From the NCBI GenBank assembly GCA_964058805.1, contig CAXKVV010000081.1:434001-498000 (forward strand): 64,000 nucleotides of DNA. The letters are read 5' to 3'. The position numbers and the translations under genes were made by a program. The DNA is from Schoenoplectus triqueter. Taxonomy: Eukaryota; Streptophyta; Magnoliopsida; Poales; Cyperaceae. The notes under the pieces were generated by a model. That model did not search any database. It saw nothing but the letters and a program-made list of their open reading frames with translations, and was not told the DNA's origin. Below, one piece after another: positions 11,986 to 23,562 of the stretch. The stretch's first letter is position 1; each line of letters starts with the position of its first letter.

Positions 11986-12226
11986 ATGGCGGATTCAAAA
12001 CCGGGTCAGAGGAAAGCCGTCTTCACTAAGGTTGAGCAGTTGAGGCCTGGTACCAGTGGCCACAACCTGACGTTGAAGGTAGTTGACTCGAAGATTGTGG
12101 TACAGAGAGGTGGAGTTGGTGGTGGCCGATCTGATGGTGGGAACCAGTCTCGTCAGATGCGCATTGCTGAGTGCCTTGTTGGTGATGAGACAGGCATGAT
12201 TATTTTCACTGCCAGAAATGAACAAG
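11986..12226 (+). pseudogene. OB-fold nucleic-acid-binding protein, first coding exon only
   Basis: 80 codons beginning MADSKPGQRKAVFTKVEQLR and containing RIAECLVGDETGMIIFTAR. They match the N-terminal half of the small plant OB-fold proteins typified by Arabidopsis At4g28440 (about 150 residues, related to SOSS-B/RPA-like domains). The exon ends at a plausible donor (CAAG|gtac). The second half of the domain (VDLMKPG... KWGR in relatives) was not found downstream to 14.6 kb. A pyrimidine-rich leader with its own intron (about 11846-11976) precedes the ATG, so the copy is genomic, not from mRNA. It lies inside the outer CACTA, just beyond the inner element. A long intron cannot be fully excluded, but no exon 2 is in reach. 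Confidence 0.75.
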
Positions 12227-13576
12227 GTACTAGTGTCAGTAATAATTCTTTGTGTGCATCTGATCATATTTAAACTTGATATCTATGAAAGAAACCTCTG
12301 TGAAAAGTTAATGAACCTCTGTCAGTAATAATTCAACATTATTCTTAAGCTTAGTCGATATTGTTTTTAACTCTTGTTCTTAAAAATTCTTAGAACATAG
12401 ATAAAAATGTGACCTTTTAGGGGTGAATAGGGATGTGGCGATGCTTTTGTAGTGTTGGACACCATAATGCTTGATTTGATCGACTTCAAACCAAATTATA
12501 TAAGTTTGGGAGGGACAAAAAAATTATAGACAGGTGAACAAAAAATATATCGGGAGGGACTTGTCACCTAAAAAATTATCATCTTATAGACAGGTAAACA
12601 AAAAAATTGAACTATTTATCGGGAGGGACTTGTAAGAAAGTTTGGGGAAGCAGTGTCCATATGAAATTTGAACTTTTAACCATTAATTGAGATCATTATC
12701 TGATATGATGCAGTTTTCAGAGAATTTTCAGAGAAGTTTGGGTTGCATCTTGGAATGGCAAACTGCAAGGATTCAAACAAATAGATACCCACTTACCCAA
12801 ACAACTAATTATAATCTTGTTCATTGCAGTAAAAGAAAGAACTAACCTGTAGTTGGAGACTTCAATTCCCCCACAGCATCATACTTCCCCAAGACACTAG
12901 ACATGCTGATTAATTTATTTATTATGTTATTTTCTTTTTGAAAGAAGTGTGTGACATGTTGATATACAGTAATTAGACAATGGTTAGCACGTGATATTTT
13001 GCTAGTTGGATTTGTCAGTGTGTGAAAATTCTTAATTGTAAATTATTTTCTGATCTGGATTATATTTGTCTGAATATGCATGTTGAATGTTGGTGTGAAT
13101 ATTTTGAGAAATTTTGTTATTAATATCAGATCTATTAGGTTTAAATCGTGGTATGAATATTGGGATTTTGAAAAATCTTGGTATAAATGGTGGGTTTAGC
13201 GTTTGTTATAGAAATGAAAGACATCATCTGTTATTAGAAAGAATAATGAAAGACATCATCTGTTATTAGATGCAAATAAAAGAAAATATCATTATATTAA
13301 CAAATGTTAATATCAATAATTACATCAGTATTATGCCTGCAAAAAATTAATATTTGCTTCAAGGAACAAATGGAAATGACAGTGAATCTTGCATCTGTCT
13401 TTTCTGATGTAATAAAATGCTGATGCAAATAAAAAATCGGATGCAATTGATTATCACCATCAAGCGTATTTACATCTGCGCTTTGTATCAGCTTTCGGAT
13501 GCTAAAGATTTTTATCATAAGCCTACTGATGTAAATAATATTTATTACATCTGATCTGTGAGATGTTAGTGTGACG
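12227..13576. other. Intron remnant and right subterminal zone of outer CACTA
   Basis: No coding similarity. A direct duplication with cttatagacaggtgaacaaa and tcgggagggacttgt lies at about 12515-12635. From 13320 the sequence is rich in gcatctg, ctgatgtaa and ctgatgcaa motifs like those inside the left end. Confidence 0.5.
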
Positions 13577-13589
13577 CTCTCCTTTAGTG

Positions 13590-13592
13590 TCC
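13590..13592. repeat. CACTA target-site duplication, right (TCC)
   Basis: TCC directly after the inverted right terminus ending TTTAGTG. Pairs with 3085-3087. Confidence 0.6.
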
Positions 13593-14630
13593 TTCCCTCT
13601 CGTCCGCATGGTGCACGCAAAAGCAAAACCCTTCCCAAGTCCTAACGTATCGGGCCATCGGCTCAGCGACATCGTGTAACACTCTCTCGATCCAACCTCC
13701 TCCTGTGGTGTCCACCATGCTCCACCTCCTCCTCCGTCGAAAACCCCAATCTCTCTTCCTTCTCCGCCCCTCTTTTCTCTCACCTACTCTACCACCACTG
13801 CTTCGCAACCAACCCCATCGAAATTCCCGGAGTACGAGATGCCAACCGTCACCTTGAAAAGTACTACTACTGTAAATATGTAGGGGATCCCTCCTGAAAT
13901 AACACTTTTAGTTGTGGTAAATGACCATCTAACAGTTGGGTCCTTTTACCAAGATTTTAATTTTTCTTTGGTAGTTCCTTGTGGACTAGATATTCTGCTC
14001 CTATGCAAGAAAATGGACAGCTCAGTGAAGCACCGTATATTATCAGATACACATTTACATTTTCATTATTCTTGTGTGCAGGTAATAATTTGCCGAGAAA
14101 GAAGGTAAATTGTTCTGGAAAAACTTGAAAATTACCAATATTCCTATGTGTCATCAAGTTGGATTGACCAACATATGCAGCATGGGTTGAAGATGTTTAG
14201 CAAGTGTGACTGGAATGGAAAGAGACAACTGTATATAGGGTATGATTGGTTAATTAATTCGACAAGTGAACTGATAAGGGAAGAGGATGGCATGGTGTAC
14301 CCGGCCTGTAATGTCTGTGAACATCTTTTTGCCTTCTATTTTCCTTTGGAAAAGGTGAGTGGTGATCAATCTGTGTACATGGTTGAATAACATTTAATTT
14401 CTCTCTTTAATGTAAAAACTAAATGTGAAACTTCCCCTTTGGATTACTCTGATAAATTGTCACAGAAAGAACAATAAGTTACACTATGAAATTGTCATAT
14501 ATTTTTTTTTCTTATTCCAATTTCAAGTTGAGCTGGAATTTACACTCCTTCATTACTGTGCATACTGCATAGGAACCTACCTATACATGCAGAATACAGA
14601 TACAGCATTCATATCTGATTATCATATGGA
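13593..14630. other. Flank between CACTA and pectinesterase relic, unassigned
   Basis: Positions 13593-13850 are C/T-rich like a plant leader or Pro/Ser-rich exon. Short frames follow (13914-14108, 14148-14390, 14425-14634), none of which I can place in a family. No repeat structure was noticed. Confidence 0.35.
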
Positions 14631-14639
14631 ATAGAGGTT

Positions 14640-15983
14640 GTACCTAGCCAGTCATCTCCATATATGAAGTTTGGTGCTGAGGAGGAGGCTGCATCATCAT
14701 ATTCCATGATATGGTATCCTGGCTAGGTCACCCGTGCATCTGTATTTGACCCTGGTCCAGTATTCGCATAATCTCCATAATACGAAGTATCTAGTCCCTG
14801 GTCACCATTCCATTCAGCCCACCCAGCAGCCAGCAGGGTCCACAACTTGTCATGAATGACTCAATATACACTGTTGTAGCATAGTTTCTTCGAAGGCTTT
14901 CCGAGGTATGTTTTTATAGCAACACTACTGGAAGCTAGATCTTTTGATGCTACAATTGAGCAATTTTGTATAGAGATACCGGTTTGGATAATCACAGGAT
15001 TGAGCAGTGATGCTACTGTACTGGCCGGCCATGGGGACTTTGGCAATGATGTTGCAGCCTTGGAAGACAACAGCAGCATTATCATTATGTTGAACTCATG
15101 GTAAAGCTGCCAAAACGAGTGGGCATAAGCATGTCCTGGTTTCCATCAATTGTGCAACGGTATAATGCTACTAGGTCGGCATTCACTTGAAGAGCGACTG
15201 CTTGGCCCTTGGCGGGTCTGGCAGTGTTTTTGATGGTAATGTCACAGGCCAAGAAGCCTTCACCAGACACAGCTGCAATGTTTAAATTAAGAATTCAGTT
15301 AAAATAGCAGCCAAGTCAACACTCCTAGACTCCTAGTTTGGGGATTTGGGGTTTGTTTTTACGTCGCACGGTGGCGGTACGAACACCCGGCTCCATAATA
15401 CAACATTTTGTATTGTAGATTAAATTTCATAATGATTGCATCGGCTTGTATATACTGGTAAGAAGTTTACTTGATGCTTCATCTAATCCAAATTGATATG
15501 TGTACCTATTTGGACCGCTTGGATCTAATGACAAATGGTCCCGAAAGCTCAATAAGTTAAATGTTGACCGTATACGGTTATACCTAACATTGGTGCTCTC
15601 TGACAATAATGAATCTAAGTGTAGATCTAGCAGATCGAAACAACCTCACATTGCAACTCTTCGAAGTGAGTTGTCCGCTATTGGCCTACTGCAAGTTCAT
15701 TGCAGTTTCTTCTTTTAGCAATTATACGATCCTATAAAAAAGCAAACTTACCAACAGTGGCAGTTCTGAATGTGGTCCAGCCATCACAGGCGCTCCTGGA
15801 TCCAGTGATCACCATCACATTGCTGCCGTCCCCTATCAACACAATGTTGGTCAACTGTCTACGACTACATTCTCTTCGTAAACACCAACCTTGACAGATT
15901 ATTACTGGATGGTCGGCTGGTCGCTGTTTTTTTGGGGCCAATGCAATTGCATCACTGATTGTTGCCAAGTTCCCAGTTCCATC
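14640..15983 (-). pseudogene. Pectin methylesterase catalytic-domain pseudogene
   Basis: Two exons read on the minus strand. Exon 1 (15752-15983) gives GTGNLATISDAIALAP and ITGSRSACDGWTTFRTATV. Exon 2 (about 14640-15272) gives SGEGFLACDITIKNTA, AVALQVNADLVALYRC, GNQDML, then IQNCSIVASKDL and YLGKPSK. All align in order with plant pectinesterases, which de-esterify cell-wall homogalacturonan. The copy is dead: the segment with the catalytic Asp of DFIFG is deleted, the YLGRPW arginine and tryptophan are Lys and Ser, several frame changes follow GNQD, and in the C-terminal part a conserved RVTWPGYH reads RVT-stop-PGYH (TAG). The intron (15273-15751) keeps normal borders. No pro-region was found upstream. 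Confidence 0.88.
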
Positions 15984-16035
15984 CTATGTCACTATTATAA
16001 TTGACGATGGTCATACCTATAATATATATATTCTT

Positions 16036-16389
16036 TACGGTGCTTTGCAAAGAAAAAAAATCGTTATTATTTTAAAGTGAGATTTCATATTCCGAGATTT
16101 TAAATTGTCAATCTAAGTTGCTCAATAATTTTTTTATGTTAAAATCTTATGGAATATTGAATTTCATAATTTTTTGAGCTTTCTAGCTATTCTTTAAATT
16201 ATTTTTAAAATCAGCCTTGTTTAACACAAAAAATAGCTACAAAGCTCAAAAATTTATAAAATTTAGTATCACATAAGATTTTGACATGAAGTAATTATTG
16301 AACAACTTATATTGAAAAATTGATATCTCAGGATATAAAATCTCATCTCAAAGCAATAACGTTTTTTTACTTTGCAAAGCACCATAAGT
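16036..16389. mobile_element. MITE with long terminal inverted repeats (GGTGCTTTGCAAAG)
   Basis: The left arm begins ggtgctttgcaaag (16039-16052) and the right arm ends ctttgcaaagcacc. Inversion continues inward with tatctcag/gagattt blocks and a central pair of agctcaaaaa/ttttttgagct motifs. About 350 bp, AT-rich, non-coding. The length of the inverted repeats suggests a Mutator-type or foldback MITE. No convincing target duplication was found. Confidence 0.65.
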
Positions 16390-16398
16390 CATCTCTCT

Positions 16399-16402
<4 letters not shown>

Positions 16403-16441
<39 letters not shown>
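16403..16441. repeat. (TA)n microsatellite
   Basis: About 39 bp of alternating TA between two related MITEs. Confidence 0.95.
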
Positions 16442-16444
<3 letters not shown>

Positions 16445-16856
16445 ATTATGGTGCTTTACAAAATAAAAAATAATTCTGTTTCAGCATCAAATATAATATA
16501 TCCACGACTGAACGATGATCTAAGTTGTCCATTAAATTTTTAATATCAAAAATCTTATGAAATATTAAATTTCATTATTTTTTGAGCTTTCTTGCTCTTT
16601 TTTAAATTATTTTTAAAATTGGCCTTATTCAAAATAAAAAATTATCTTTTCTTGTTTGTTTTTAGAAATAATTAAAAAAATAACTAGAAAACTCCAAAAA
16701 TAATAAAATTTAATATCCGAAAATATTTTAACATAAAGAAATTATAAAGCTATTTAGAGCGATCATTTGAGTCGTCGGCATATTACATTTGATGCTGAAG
16801 CAAAATCATTTTTTTTACTTTGCATCATAATCCATCTCTCATAGAGAGTGTTTGAG
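16442..16856. mobile_element. Second MITE of the same family
   Basis: Ends are atggattatggtgctttac and, inverted, atggattatgatgcaaag. The interior repeats the tttttgagctttct / aactagaaaactcc pattern of the neighbour at 16036. Head-to-tail arrangement with only a TA microsatellite between the two. Non-coding. Confidence 0.6.
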
Positions 16857-16859
16857 GCA

Positions 16860-19800
16860 TGATCATATATCATGAGATATATTTCCACTTCTTATTAAGT
16901 GTCTAAATGTTCTGATTCTGCAACAGTATAAATTTATTTTTACATTTTCAAAACCAATATTGATCATATTATGAAGCTATTTTTTCAAACTTAAGTGTTG
17001 TATCTATGAAAAAGTGTGTTGAAATTTTTTATTTTCCTCACAAACGCAATTGTTATACGGAGTACTGCAAAGACTCGGGCTACAATTTCACTATTTTGGC
17101 TACTGCTACTCTAAATTGTTTCTAATTTTATCAAATATTGAAATACCTTCTTTATTGAGTATTGTAAATCCTAGCTGGACATGTAATTGGTGCAAGGAAT
17201 CTCCCAGCCAATGACGAACTAATAATATATATCTCGTTTTTAATGGAAATAAATTTGTATGTATAATATGTTAATGAAGAAAATACGGCAGTCAATTATA
17301 TTATAGTGAAATTATGAGTTTGTGGCTAACTATACGCATCATTTCATATATTATATGAAACGATACCATATTATGTATTCTATGATTAACCAAGTTGATT
17401 TTTTAAAAAGTTTGATTTAACTTTTGTTTATGCTTGATAATTAAAAAAATATGAAATAAATTAATTAGTTGATCTCTTTTAAATATACAAGGATAAAATC
17501 GACCTTTTCTGTGAGAGTTTGAAGAATAATGTAAATGAAAGTTTTAGAATTAGATTCATTAGAGAGTGTTAGTTTGAAAATCAAAGTCTAAATTATTCTT
17601 TTTAAAAATCAATTTCATTGCAATGCACAGGTATGATACTGGAACTGTGGAACAGCATAATAGGGACAAATATTACCATAAAATGAAGGAAGTCTATCTG
17701 ATTTATCATTTCCTTCGCTCACTTAAAAGAGCAGTTTATATATAAAATTCTCAACGATTAATAAAGTATTCCTGCAGTAAATCTTTGATTATATATATGT
17801 CGTTTTATTGGATACAGTAGTAATATTAGATGAATTTTATGCTCATTAAGACGGATGGGCTTGGATGATTTTTATTTGACTGAGAAGGATGCGTTTATTT
17901 TTACGTTTCAACTCTCATGAGACTCTTTTTTCCTTTCTTATGTTTCTTTTGTTTTATTTACAACCTGTAACATTGTACTTTCAGTCAAAATAATGGAAGT
18001 AGGGGCTTCACCCTTACTTTTCCTTTTATGAGATTAAAATTTAAAAAGTTTGTGAATGTTGAGGCCACTGACACCTTCACTCTTCTTTCTGCTGATTCTG
18101 TGTGAAATTGATGAGGATATATCTAATTTTGTGAAAAAAAAATACTATGCATGGATATAATATCACCGAGCATACCCTATCACTTGTGAATATTCACCGT
18201 AATTGTCGAGTCTTCGTTATTTGAAAAGAAAAAAAAATGGCGGTTTTTGAAGCATGCACTAGTGGGATCCAAATTCCGCGTGCTTAAAATATCTTATTAT
18301 CCCTGTTATTATCTCCCCGACATTGAGTTCCACTACAAATTAGAATCAAATCAAATGAGACACGATAACAGAGTATTTAAAACACAAGTATTTCATTCCC
18401 CGACAGTGATATATTCAGCGGTTGATCTACGCCATCAAATTAAATTCAAAAACTTTTTTTCTATGTTTAAATTTACTAGTGCGTATATTCGCTCTTACGT
18501 GTAGATTTTTATATATATTAATATATAATATCATCATCAAATAGAAACAATAATATATATCTTACTTCCATTTTTTTTGTATTATTGCACCATCATATAA
18601 AACAATTGAGTAAAAGAAATGCCACCGCAACCAAAATATTTTAACTGTCAGAATAATAATACTTTGAAATAAAAATTTAGGTTCATAAAAATTCAACTCC
18701 ATATTCCATCATTTGTCCGGGCGTATAAAACCTTGCAACTTGAGTTCATATAAATGTCAAATTGCATTGTAGAAAATTCCGTTTTGAGTATGAACTTTAA
18801 AACCAAAAACTAAAGAAAATGCATAAAAATAGATAGATGACTTGCGATAGAAAGATTAAATTGAGAAGGCAACAGGTTTGTCATATTCCAAAAAATATGG
18901 TTTGGTTCAATATAAAATATAGTAACATAAAGAAAGTAACAATTGTTATTAATAATTGATTTTCTAGCAACATCCATAATTTTTCTCGGTACTGACCCTT
19001 TCAAAAATGAATTTATGACCGCTAAAATCAAGTTATTATCTATCATATAAATCTGATTCTGAACCAGAGCTAGGGGTGAAAAGCCCAGATGAATTCACAA
19101 AAGGCCAACTCTACTTGGATTCAATTTGAATGTATTAAACATATATAGCTTACACTGCAAACCATACAACTTATATACAACATAGAAAGATTGGTGCTAT
19201 TTTGAGAGCACGATTTAAATAATTGAGAGCTGAGAAATAAATTTATTATTTTATACCTAATTTGCCCTTGGAACTTTTCTTACTCATCTCTGCATAATAA
19301 ATGCACAACGTATCTTATAAAGAAAGTGACAAAAGAAAATTACAGTGAGAATAATAATACATCTCGAAAGGAAAAGACCATGAGTAAGTTTCTTCATATT
19401 CTAATATCAATCCATGATTATTAAACATATTATGATTCATCCAAACATCTATGAATGATATAAAAAATTTCATACTTATGAGCAATTAAAAGAACAAAGA
19501 ACAATTATAATATTTTTCCCTATTATTATTATTATTTCTTGTACATAATTTCTATGATAAATGCAAAAAAAAAATACCTCAGTATAAATTGGACCCAGAT
19601 AAATACCTGTATGCGATAGTCAAGCCGTCTGTTAGGTTTGTACTTTGGAATATGAAAGTCTTGCCATCACTATTCGAATTATCTTGTGTCAGTGTTGTCA
19701 TTGCAATCATGATAGCTGTTGGTTTTCAAATTTGCTACAAAAGTAAGAAAACATAATTTACATCTATGAAGCATAAATAATTAGTTTTCTTTCAAATTAA

Positions 19801-21180
19801 TAAAGTCCTATGAAATATATTCCCTTGACCTAAAAGATAATTATCTTTATCCACAATAGCACAAAAAATAATAAAAGCCTATGTAAGTTCCGAGTAAAAA
19901 CAAAAGCACACAAATCCAAAATAATTATCATTAGCAACAAATTAGTTAAAAATCATGATGCAATCCCTTAGTAGCTGCATTTTAAATTGAACATCAATAA
20001 AAAAAATGAAAGGAACATATATAACATATATAACAAATGAAATATATAAATTTTAAAAAAGGTCCAGCTTAAAATGATCGAAAGCAATGCTTATATTTTA
20101 GATGTTGCTAGAGGAAGCCTATTCGAGATAATTTTCTCACTGATAGGGAAAAACAAATCACAATCATTCAAAAAAAAAATTCATAAAATCAAAGAAATAG
20201 AAGAAAAGTTGTAACCTAAGCCAGCAGAGTTTCCATGAACTCGTAGTAGTATTGTTGCCAGCAGCAGTCAGAGACGATTTAATCAGGGCTCGAAAAGTAA
20301 CATTGATTATCAAATGATTTACCATGAACTCATAGTCTATTTCATAAACTGCATAGCCAACTTGTATCAATTAAATTTCCGTATCTAAATTCAAATTGGG
20401 CTTTTACACGATGAAAATAAAAAGAACTAATATGTCAAAAAACAAGGAAATACCAGAGAAGTCCTCTCAAATGATACACACACATTAGCAAATATGAAGT
20501 TATTGTACAAAAAGCACTGCTCAGCAAGTACATCTAGAGGTCAAAAGGAGCAGGGTATTATAAAGATGCGCAAATGAAATATACATGTATGCACCATAAA
20601 AATAATAAAGGCAAAAGTATATTACAGTTAAAACTAATATCCTAACAAGCATAATAAAGGCAAAAGTATATTACCTTATTTCTCATTATATTTCCATTTT
20701 AAAAGCAAAAATATAAAATTTCAAAATAACAAAAATCTAGCCTGATAAGCAAGGTTGTTGCAATCACAATGCTTCTCAGAATAGTTGAGCCTTCTTTCAG
20801 TATATCTCTACGCATGTTGCTTTTCAGAATAGTTGGATTTAGAAAAAAAACCTGCCAACCCTGCCATGAGTTTCTAATAATAAGAACATATGTGATATAA
20901 GCAGATTAGTATATGATATGTTTGAATTTGCAAAAAGCTATAAGAATGTATATTAGTAATTTCAAACAGAATTTATTGACATGGAGAAGTTTGGCTTCAC
21001 CCACACCAAGAAGTGATCCAAACTTCTCCCCAAATCTGTACTACATTGCAATTGAAATAGAATTGCAATCCAAATAAAAGTTGCTAACTTTCAAATGTAA
21101 TGATACACAACCCCGACAAATTAACTACACAAAATGAAATAAAGATAACCTTGCCCCACGGTCCCAAGATGAATGTATGG
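16860..21180. other. Long AT-rich intergenic stretch, no gene recognised
   Basis: Four kilobases without a convincing frame. Small frames at 18247-18504 (+), 18810-19046 (-) and 20164-20370 (-) have no recognisable similarity. A minus-strand stretch near 19610-19720 (TFIFQSTNLTDGL) is briefly open but unassigned. A 22-bp unit containing aataaaggcaaaagtatatt is repeated near 20605 and 20650. Confidence 0.5.
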
Positions 21181-21239
21181 CTTCAAGGCAGTTTTCATGC
21201 AGCTTGGTCTCGACCGTTTTTATTTCTACATTATCTAGC

Positions 21240-21607
21240 ATCAAATAGAATACATATCTGAAAGAGTATGAGATGTTTCGAGTTTGGGATACATATCTCA
21301 AATAGAATATATATTGAAATCTTATGGGTACAAAACTTTGGGATGTTTCGAATTTTTTAAGTCATTTTTTTAATTTTTGAAAATAATGTACAAATATTAA
21401 ATATTTTATTATTATTTTTGAAGTTGATTTTTAAAAATTAAAAAGAGTGACTTAGAAAACTTAAAACATCTCAAATTTTTATATCCTATAAGATTTCAAT
21501 ATGAAAAATTTAATGAGAGTGAAAAATTAAAATTTGAAAATCATTTAATATATTTTTTGAGTTAAGTTCACGGAGGTCTTTCGTGAGCTTAACCTCATCG
21601 TAGATTT

Positions 21608-21608
<1 letters not shown>
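21240..21608. mobile_element. Degenerate MITE related to the nested element at 34085
   Basis: The right half closely parallels 34330-34497: it contains ttttgagttaagttcacgga, then ggtctttcgtgagctt, and ends in tttactc. The left half keeps the internal gggatgtttcga/tttttaagtca inverted pair but its outer terminus is degraded or lost. Non-coding. Confidence 0.55.

Positions 21609-21678
<70 letters not shown>
21609..21678. repeat. (TC)n(TA)n compound microsatellite
   Basis: About 30 bp of TC followed by about 40 bp of TA, directly abutting the MITE end. Confidence 0.95.
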
Positions 21679-21680
<2 letters not shown>

Positions 21681-21879
21681 CGGCAATATATTTTATAACT
21701 CCAAGTGCTATTATTCGTGCTACACGTAAAACACATTTGCAATTGAGTAGAGACGTCGCACTTGTCCATTTATGAACAAGTTTACTATTGTCGTATCTGC
21801 ATTTTTTTTTATTATTATTCATGTACTTAGGGCTAATGAATAATAATGAAGGATAAAGGATTTTATTTTATTTATCTTA

Positions 21880-22660
21880 GGGTTAGGACTGAAAAAAAAA
21901 TTATGGCTCGTGGAATCAACTCGTTATTGACTCGTTTGTTAGTGGACCAAGATGTTAACGAGCCGGCTCATTAATTTCGTTAAGTTAATGAGCGAGATTT
22001 GGTTGGCTCGCTCATTAGGCTCGGTAAACTATTAACATTTATTATTTATATTATTTATATTATGAATTTTTAGTATGGTAAGTAGTTTATAGTACGATAT
22101 GTATTAGGGCTGTAAACGAGCTGAGCTTCATTTGTTTAACGAGCCGAACTGAACTGATTCATTAACTATTTTTGAGCTTCATTAGTTTAACTAGCCGAAC
22201 CGAACCGTTAAATTTTAGACTATTTGGTTCGGTTTTTTGGTTTAAAAATTTTGGTTCGGTTGAAAATTTTGGCTAATTCATTTTTTGTTCTTTGGTTCAG
22301 TTTTTATTTTTCTAAATCGGATAAATTAAATAAACCTAATAGTCCAAAATTTATCAAATAATTTCTTTTTACTTGATATAAATAAAGACTATATAAAAAA
22401 TAATCCGAATATATTTATTTTCTATAAATTTTATTTAGTTCTTTTTTTTATCCTTTAAACTATTTGTTTCTTCTATGAATTTTTATAATTTTTGATATTT
22501 TTATTCCCCTTAAATAATATAATTTCGATTCAACTGATTAATCGATTTTTTTTGGCATATTCAGTTGATATTTTTAAAAGTTTAGTTCGATTCATAATTT
22601 GACAAACCGATTTTTTTTAAATATATATAATTATTTCAATTTGAACTAAACCATCATTTG
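21880..22660. repeat. GGTTCGGTT-rich transposon relic
   Basis: Contains gagccgaactgaactg, ggttcggttttttggtttaa and similar units on both strands, with an AT-rich core. Such clusters mark subterminal regions of plant DNA transposons, but no termini are resolvable. The first part (21900-22010) carries actcgttattgactcg-type motifs as at 200-462. Confidence 0.35.
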
Positions 22661-22667
22661 CGCATAG

Positions 22668-23562
22668 GGATGACAATTTAGCCCGCGACCCGGTGGACCC
22701 GCCCGGACTCGCCCCGGCCCGACGTCAACCTGCCCAGCTCGGTCAATGAACGGGTAGGGCCGGGCCGGACCGGGCCGGGTACGGGTTTGAAGTTAGGCCC
22801 ACCCGCCCGACCCGGAGTAATTGTATATATATATATATAATATTTATATTTATATTTATATTATATATATTATATATCAATATATTCTAAAAATTATGTA
22901 TAATTTTAATATAACACTTATATCATTTAAATTATATTATATATTTAATTATGATATTATTATATGAATAGAAGCACTAATCTTTTTGAAATTTATAAAT
23001 ATGAATAATGTAATTCAATAGACCTCTCGGTATCTTTTTAGTCATATATTTTAACTCAAAAATTCAATTAATACAAATTTTTTTTTTTAAATCATGATAA
23101 CTATATCTATCATTTTTATATTTTGATCTCTTTTAAAAATAGAAAATATAAATCTTAAAAATTCATATTATGAAGGTTTACTGCTGTAAAATTTTAGACT
23201 TCTGGATATTTTTTAATCATAAATTTGTACTGAAAAATCATATTAATATGAAATAAAATTCTATAAATTCATAACAATAAAATCTACAACTTTTATATTT
23301 TAAATTTTTTTCAAATTCATAATCTAAAATGCTCAAAAAAATACATTTCTCAACCGATTTTAAAAAACTGCACTGCAAAATAGATATGGCCGAGCCGGAC
23401 CAGGCCAGAAAAACTTGACCCGCAGGCAAGACGTGCCGAGAGATTTTTAAGTCTGGAGATATAGATTGGACATGACAGATATATAATTTTAATGAACGGA
23501 GCCGACCACAAAATTAACGTTTTAGTCGGCTACACGGCCGGTTGTCTATTTGCACACCTCTG
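22668..23562. mobile_element. hAT-like non-autonomous element with GC-rich subterminal repeats
   Basis: The left end agggatgacaatttag is followed by a run of cccgcccg/gggccgggcc motifs. The right end has gccggttgtctatttgcac then acctct, whose inverse agaggtgtgcaaatagac resembles the left end and the usual hAT terminus. The interior is AT-rich and non-coding. No 8-bp duplication was recognised, so borders are approximate. Confidence 0.4.

Larger units (their letters stand above)
3088..13589. mobile_element. Outer CACTA (En/Spm) transposon, non-autonomous, gene-fragment carrier
   Basis: The left end reads CACTATAGGAAAG at 3088-3100. The right end, read on the minus strand, is CACTAAAGGAGAG (13577-13589), 11 of 13 bases identical. 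Both are flanked by TCC (3085-3087 and 13590-13592), the 3-bp target duplication expected for CACTA elements. Subterminal motifs of the gcatctg/ctgatgca type occur just inside both ends (3110-3320 and 13320-13560). No transposase frame is visible, so mobility would depend on a partner. The interior holds a second CACTA-like element (3320-11576) and the first coding exon plus leader of an OB-fold gene. Without the inner element the outer one would be about 2.25 kb. Alternative: a chance pairing of unrelated ends; the TSD and shared subterminal motif argue against it. Confidence 0.7.

Noticed and set aside
13297..13808. Overlapping minus-strand frames near the CACTA right end
   Set aside because: Three overlapping frames with Gly/Arg-rich low complexity, the complement of C/T-rich DNA and subterminal repeats.
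1352..15983. PMEI fragment and pectinesterase relic as one type-I PME gene split by a transposon
   Set aside because: On the minus strand the PMEI part would come after the catalytic part, the reverse of real PME order.
18247..18504. 85-residue plus-strand frame
   Set aside because: No recognisable similarity, and AT-rich surroundings without splice or promoter context.
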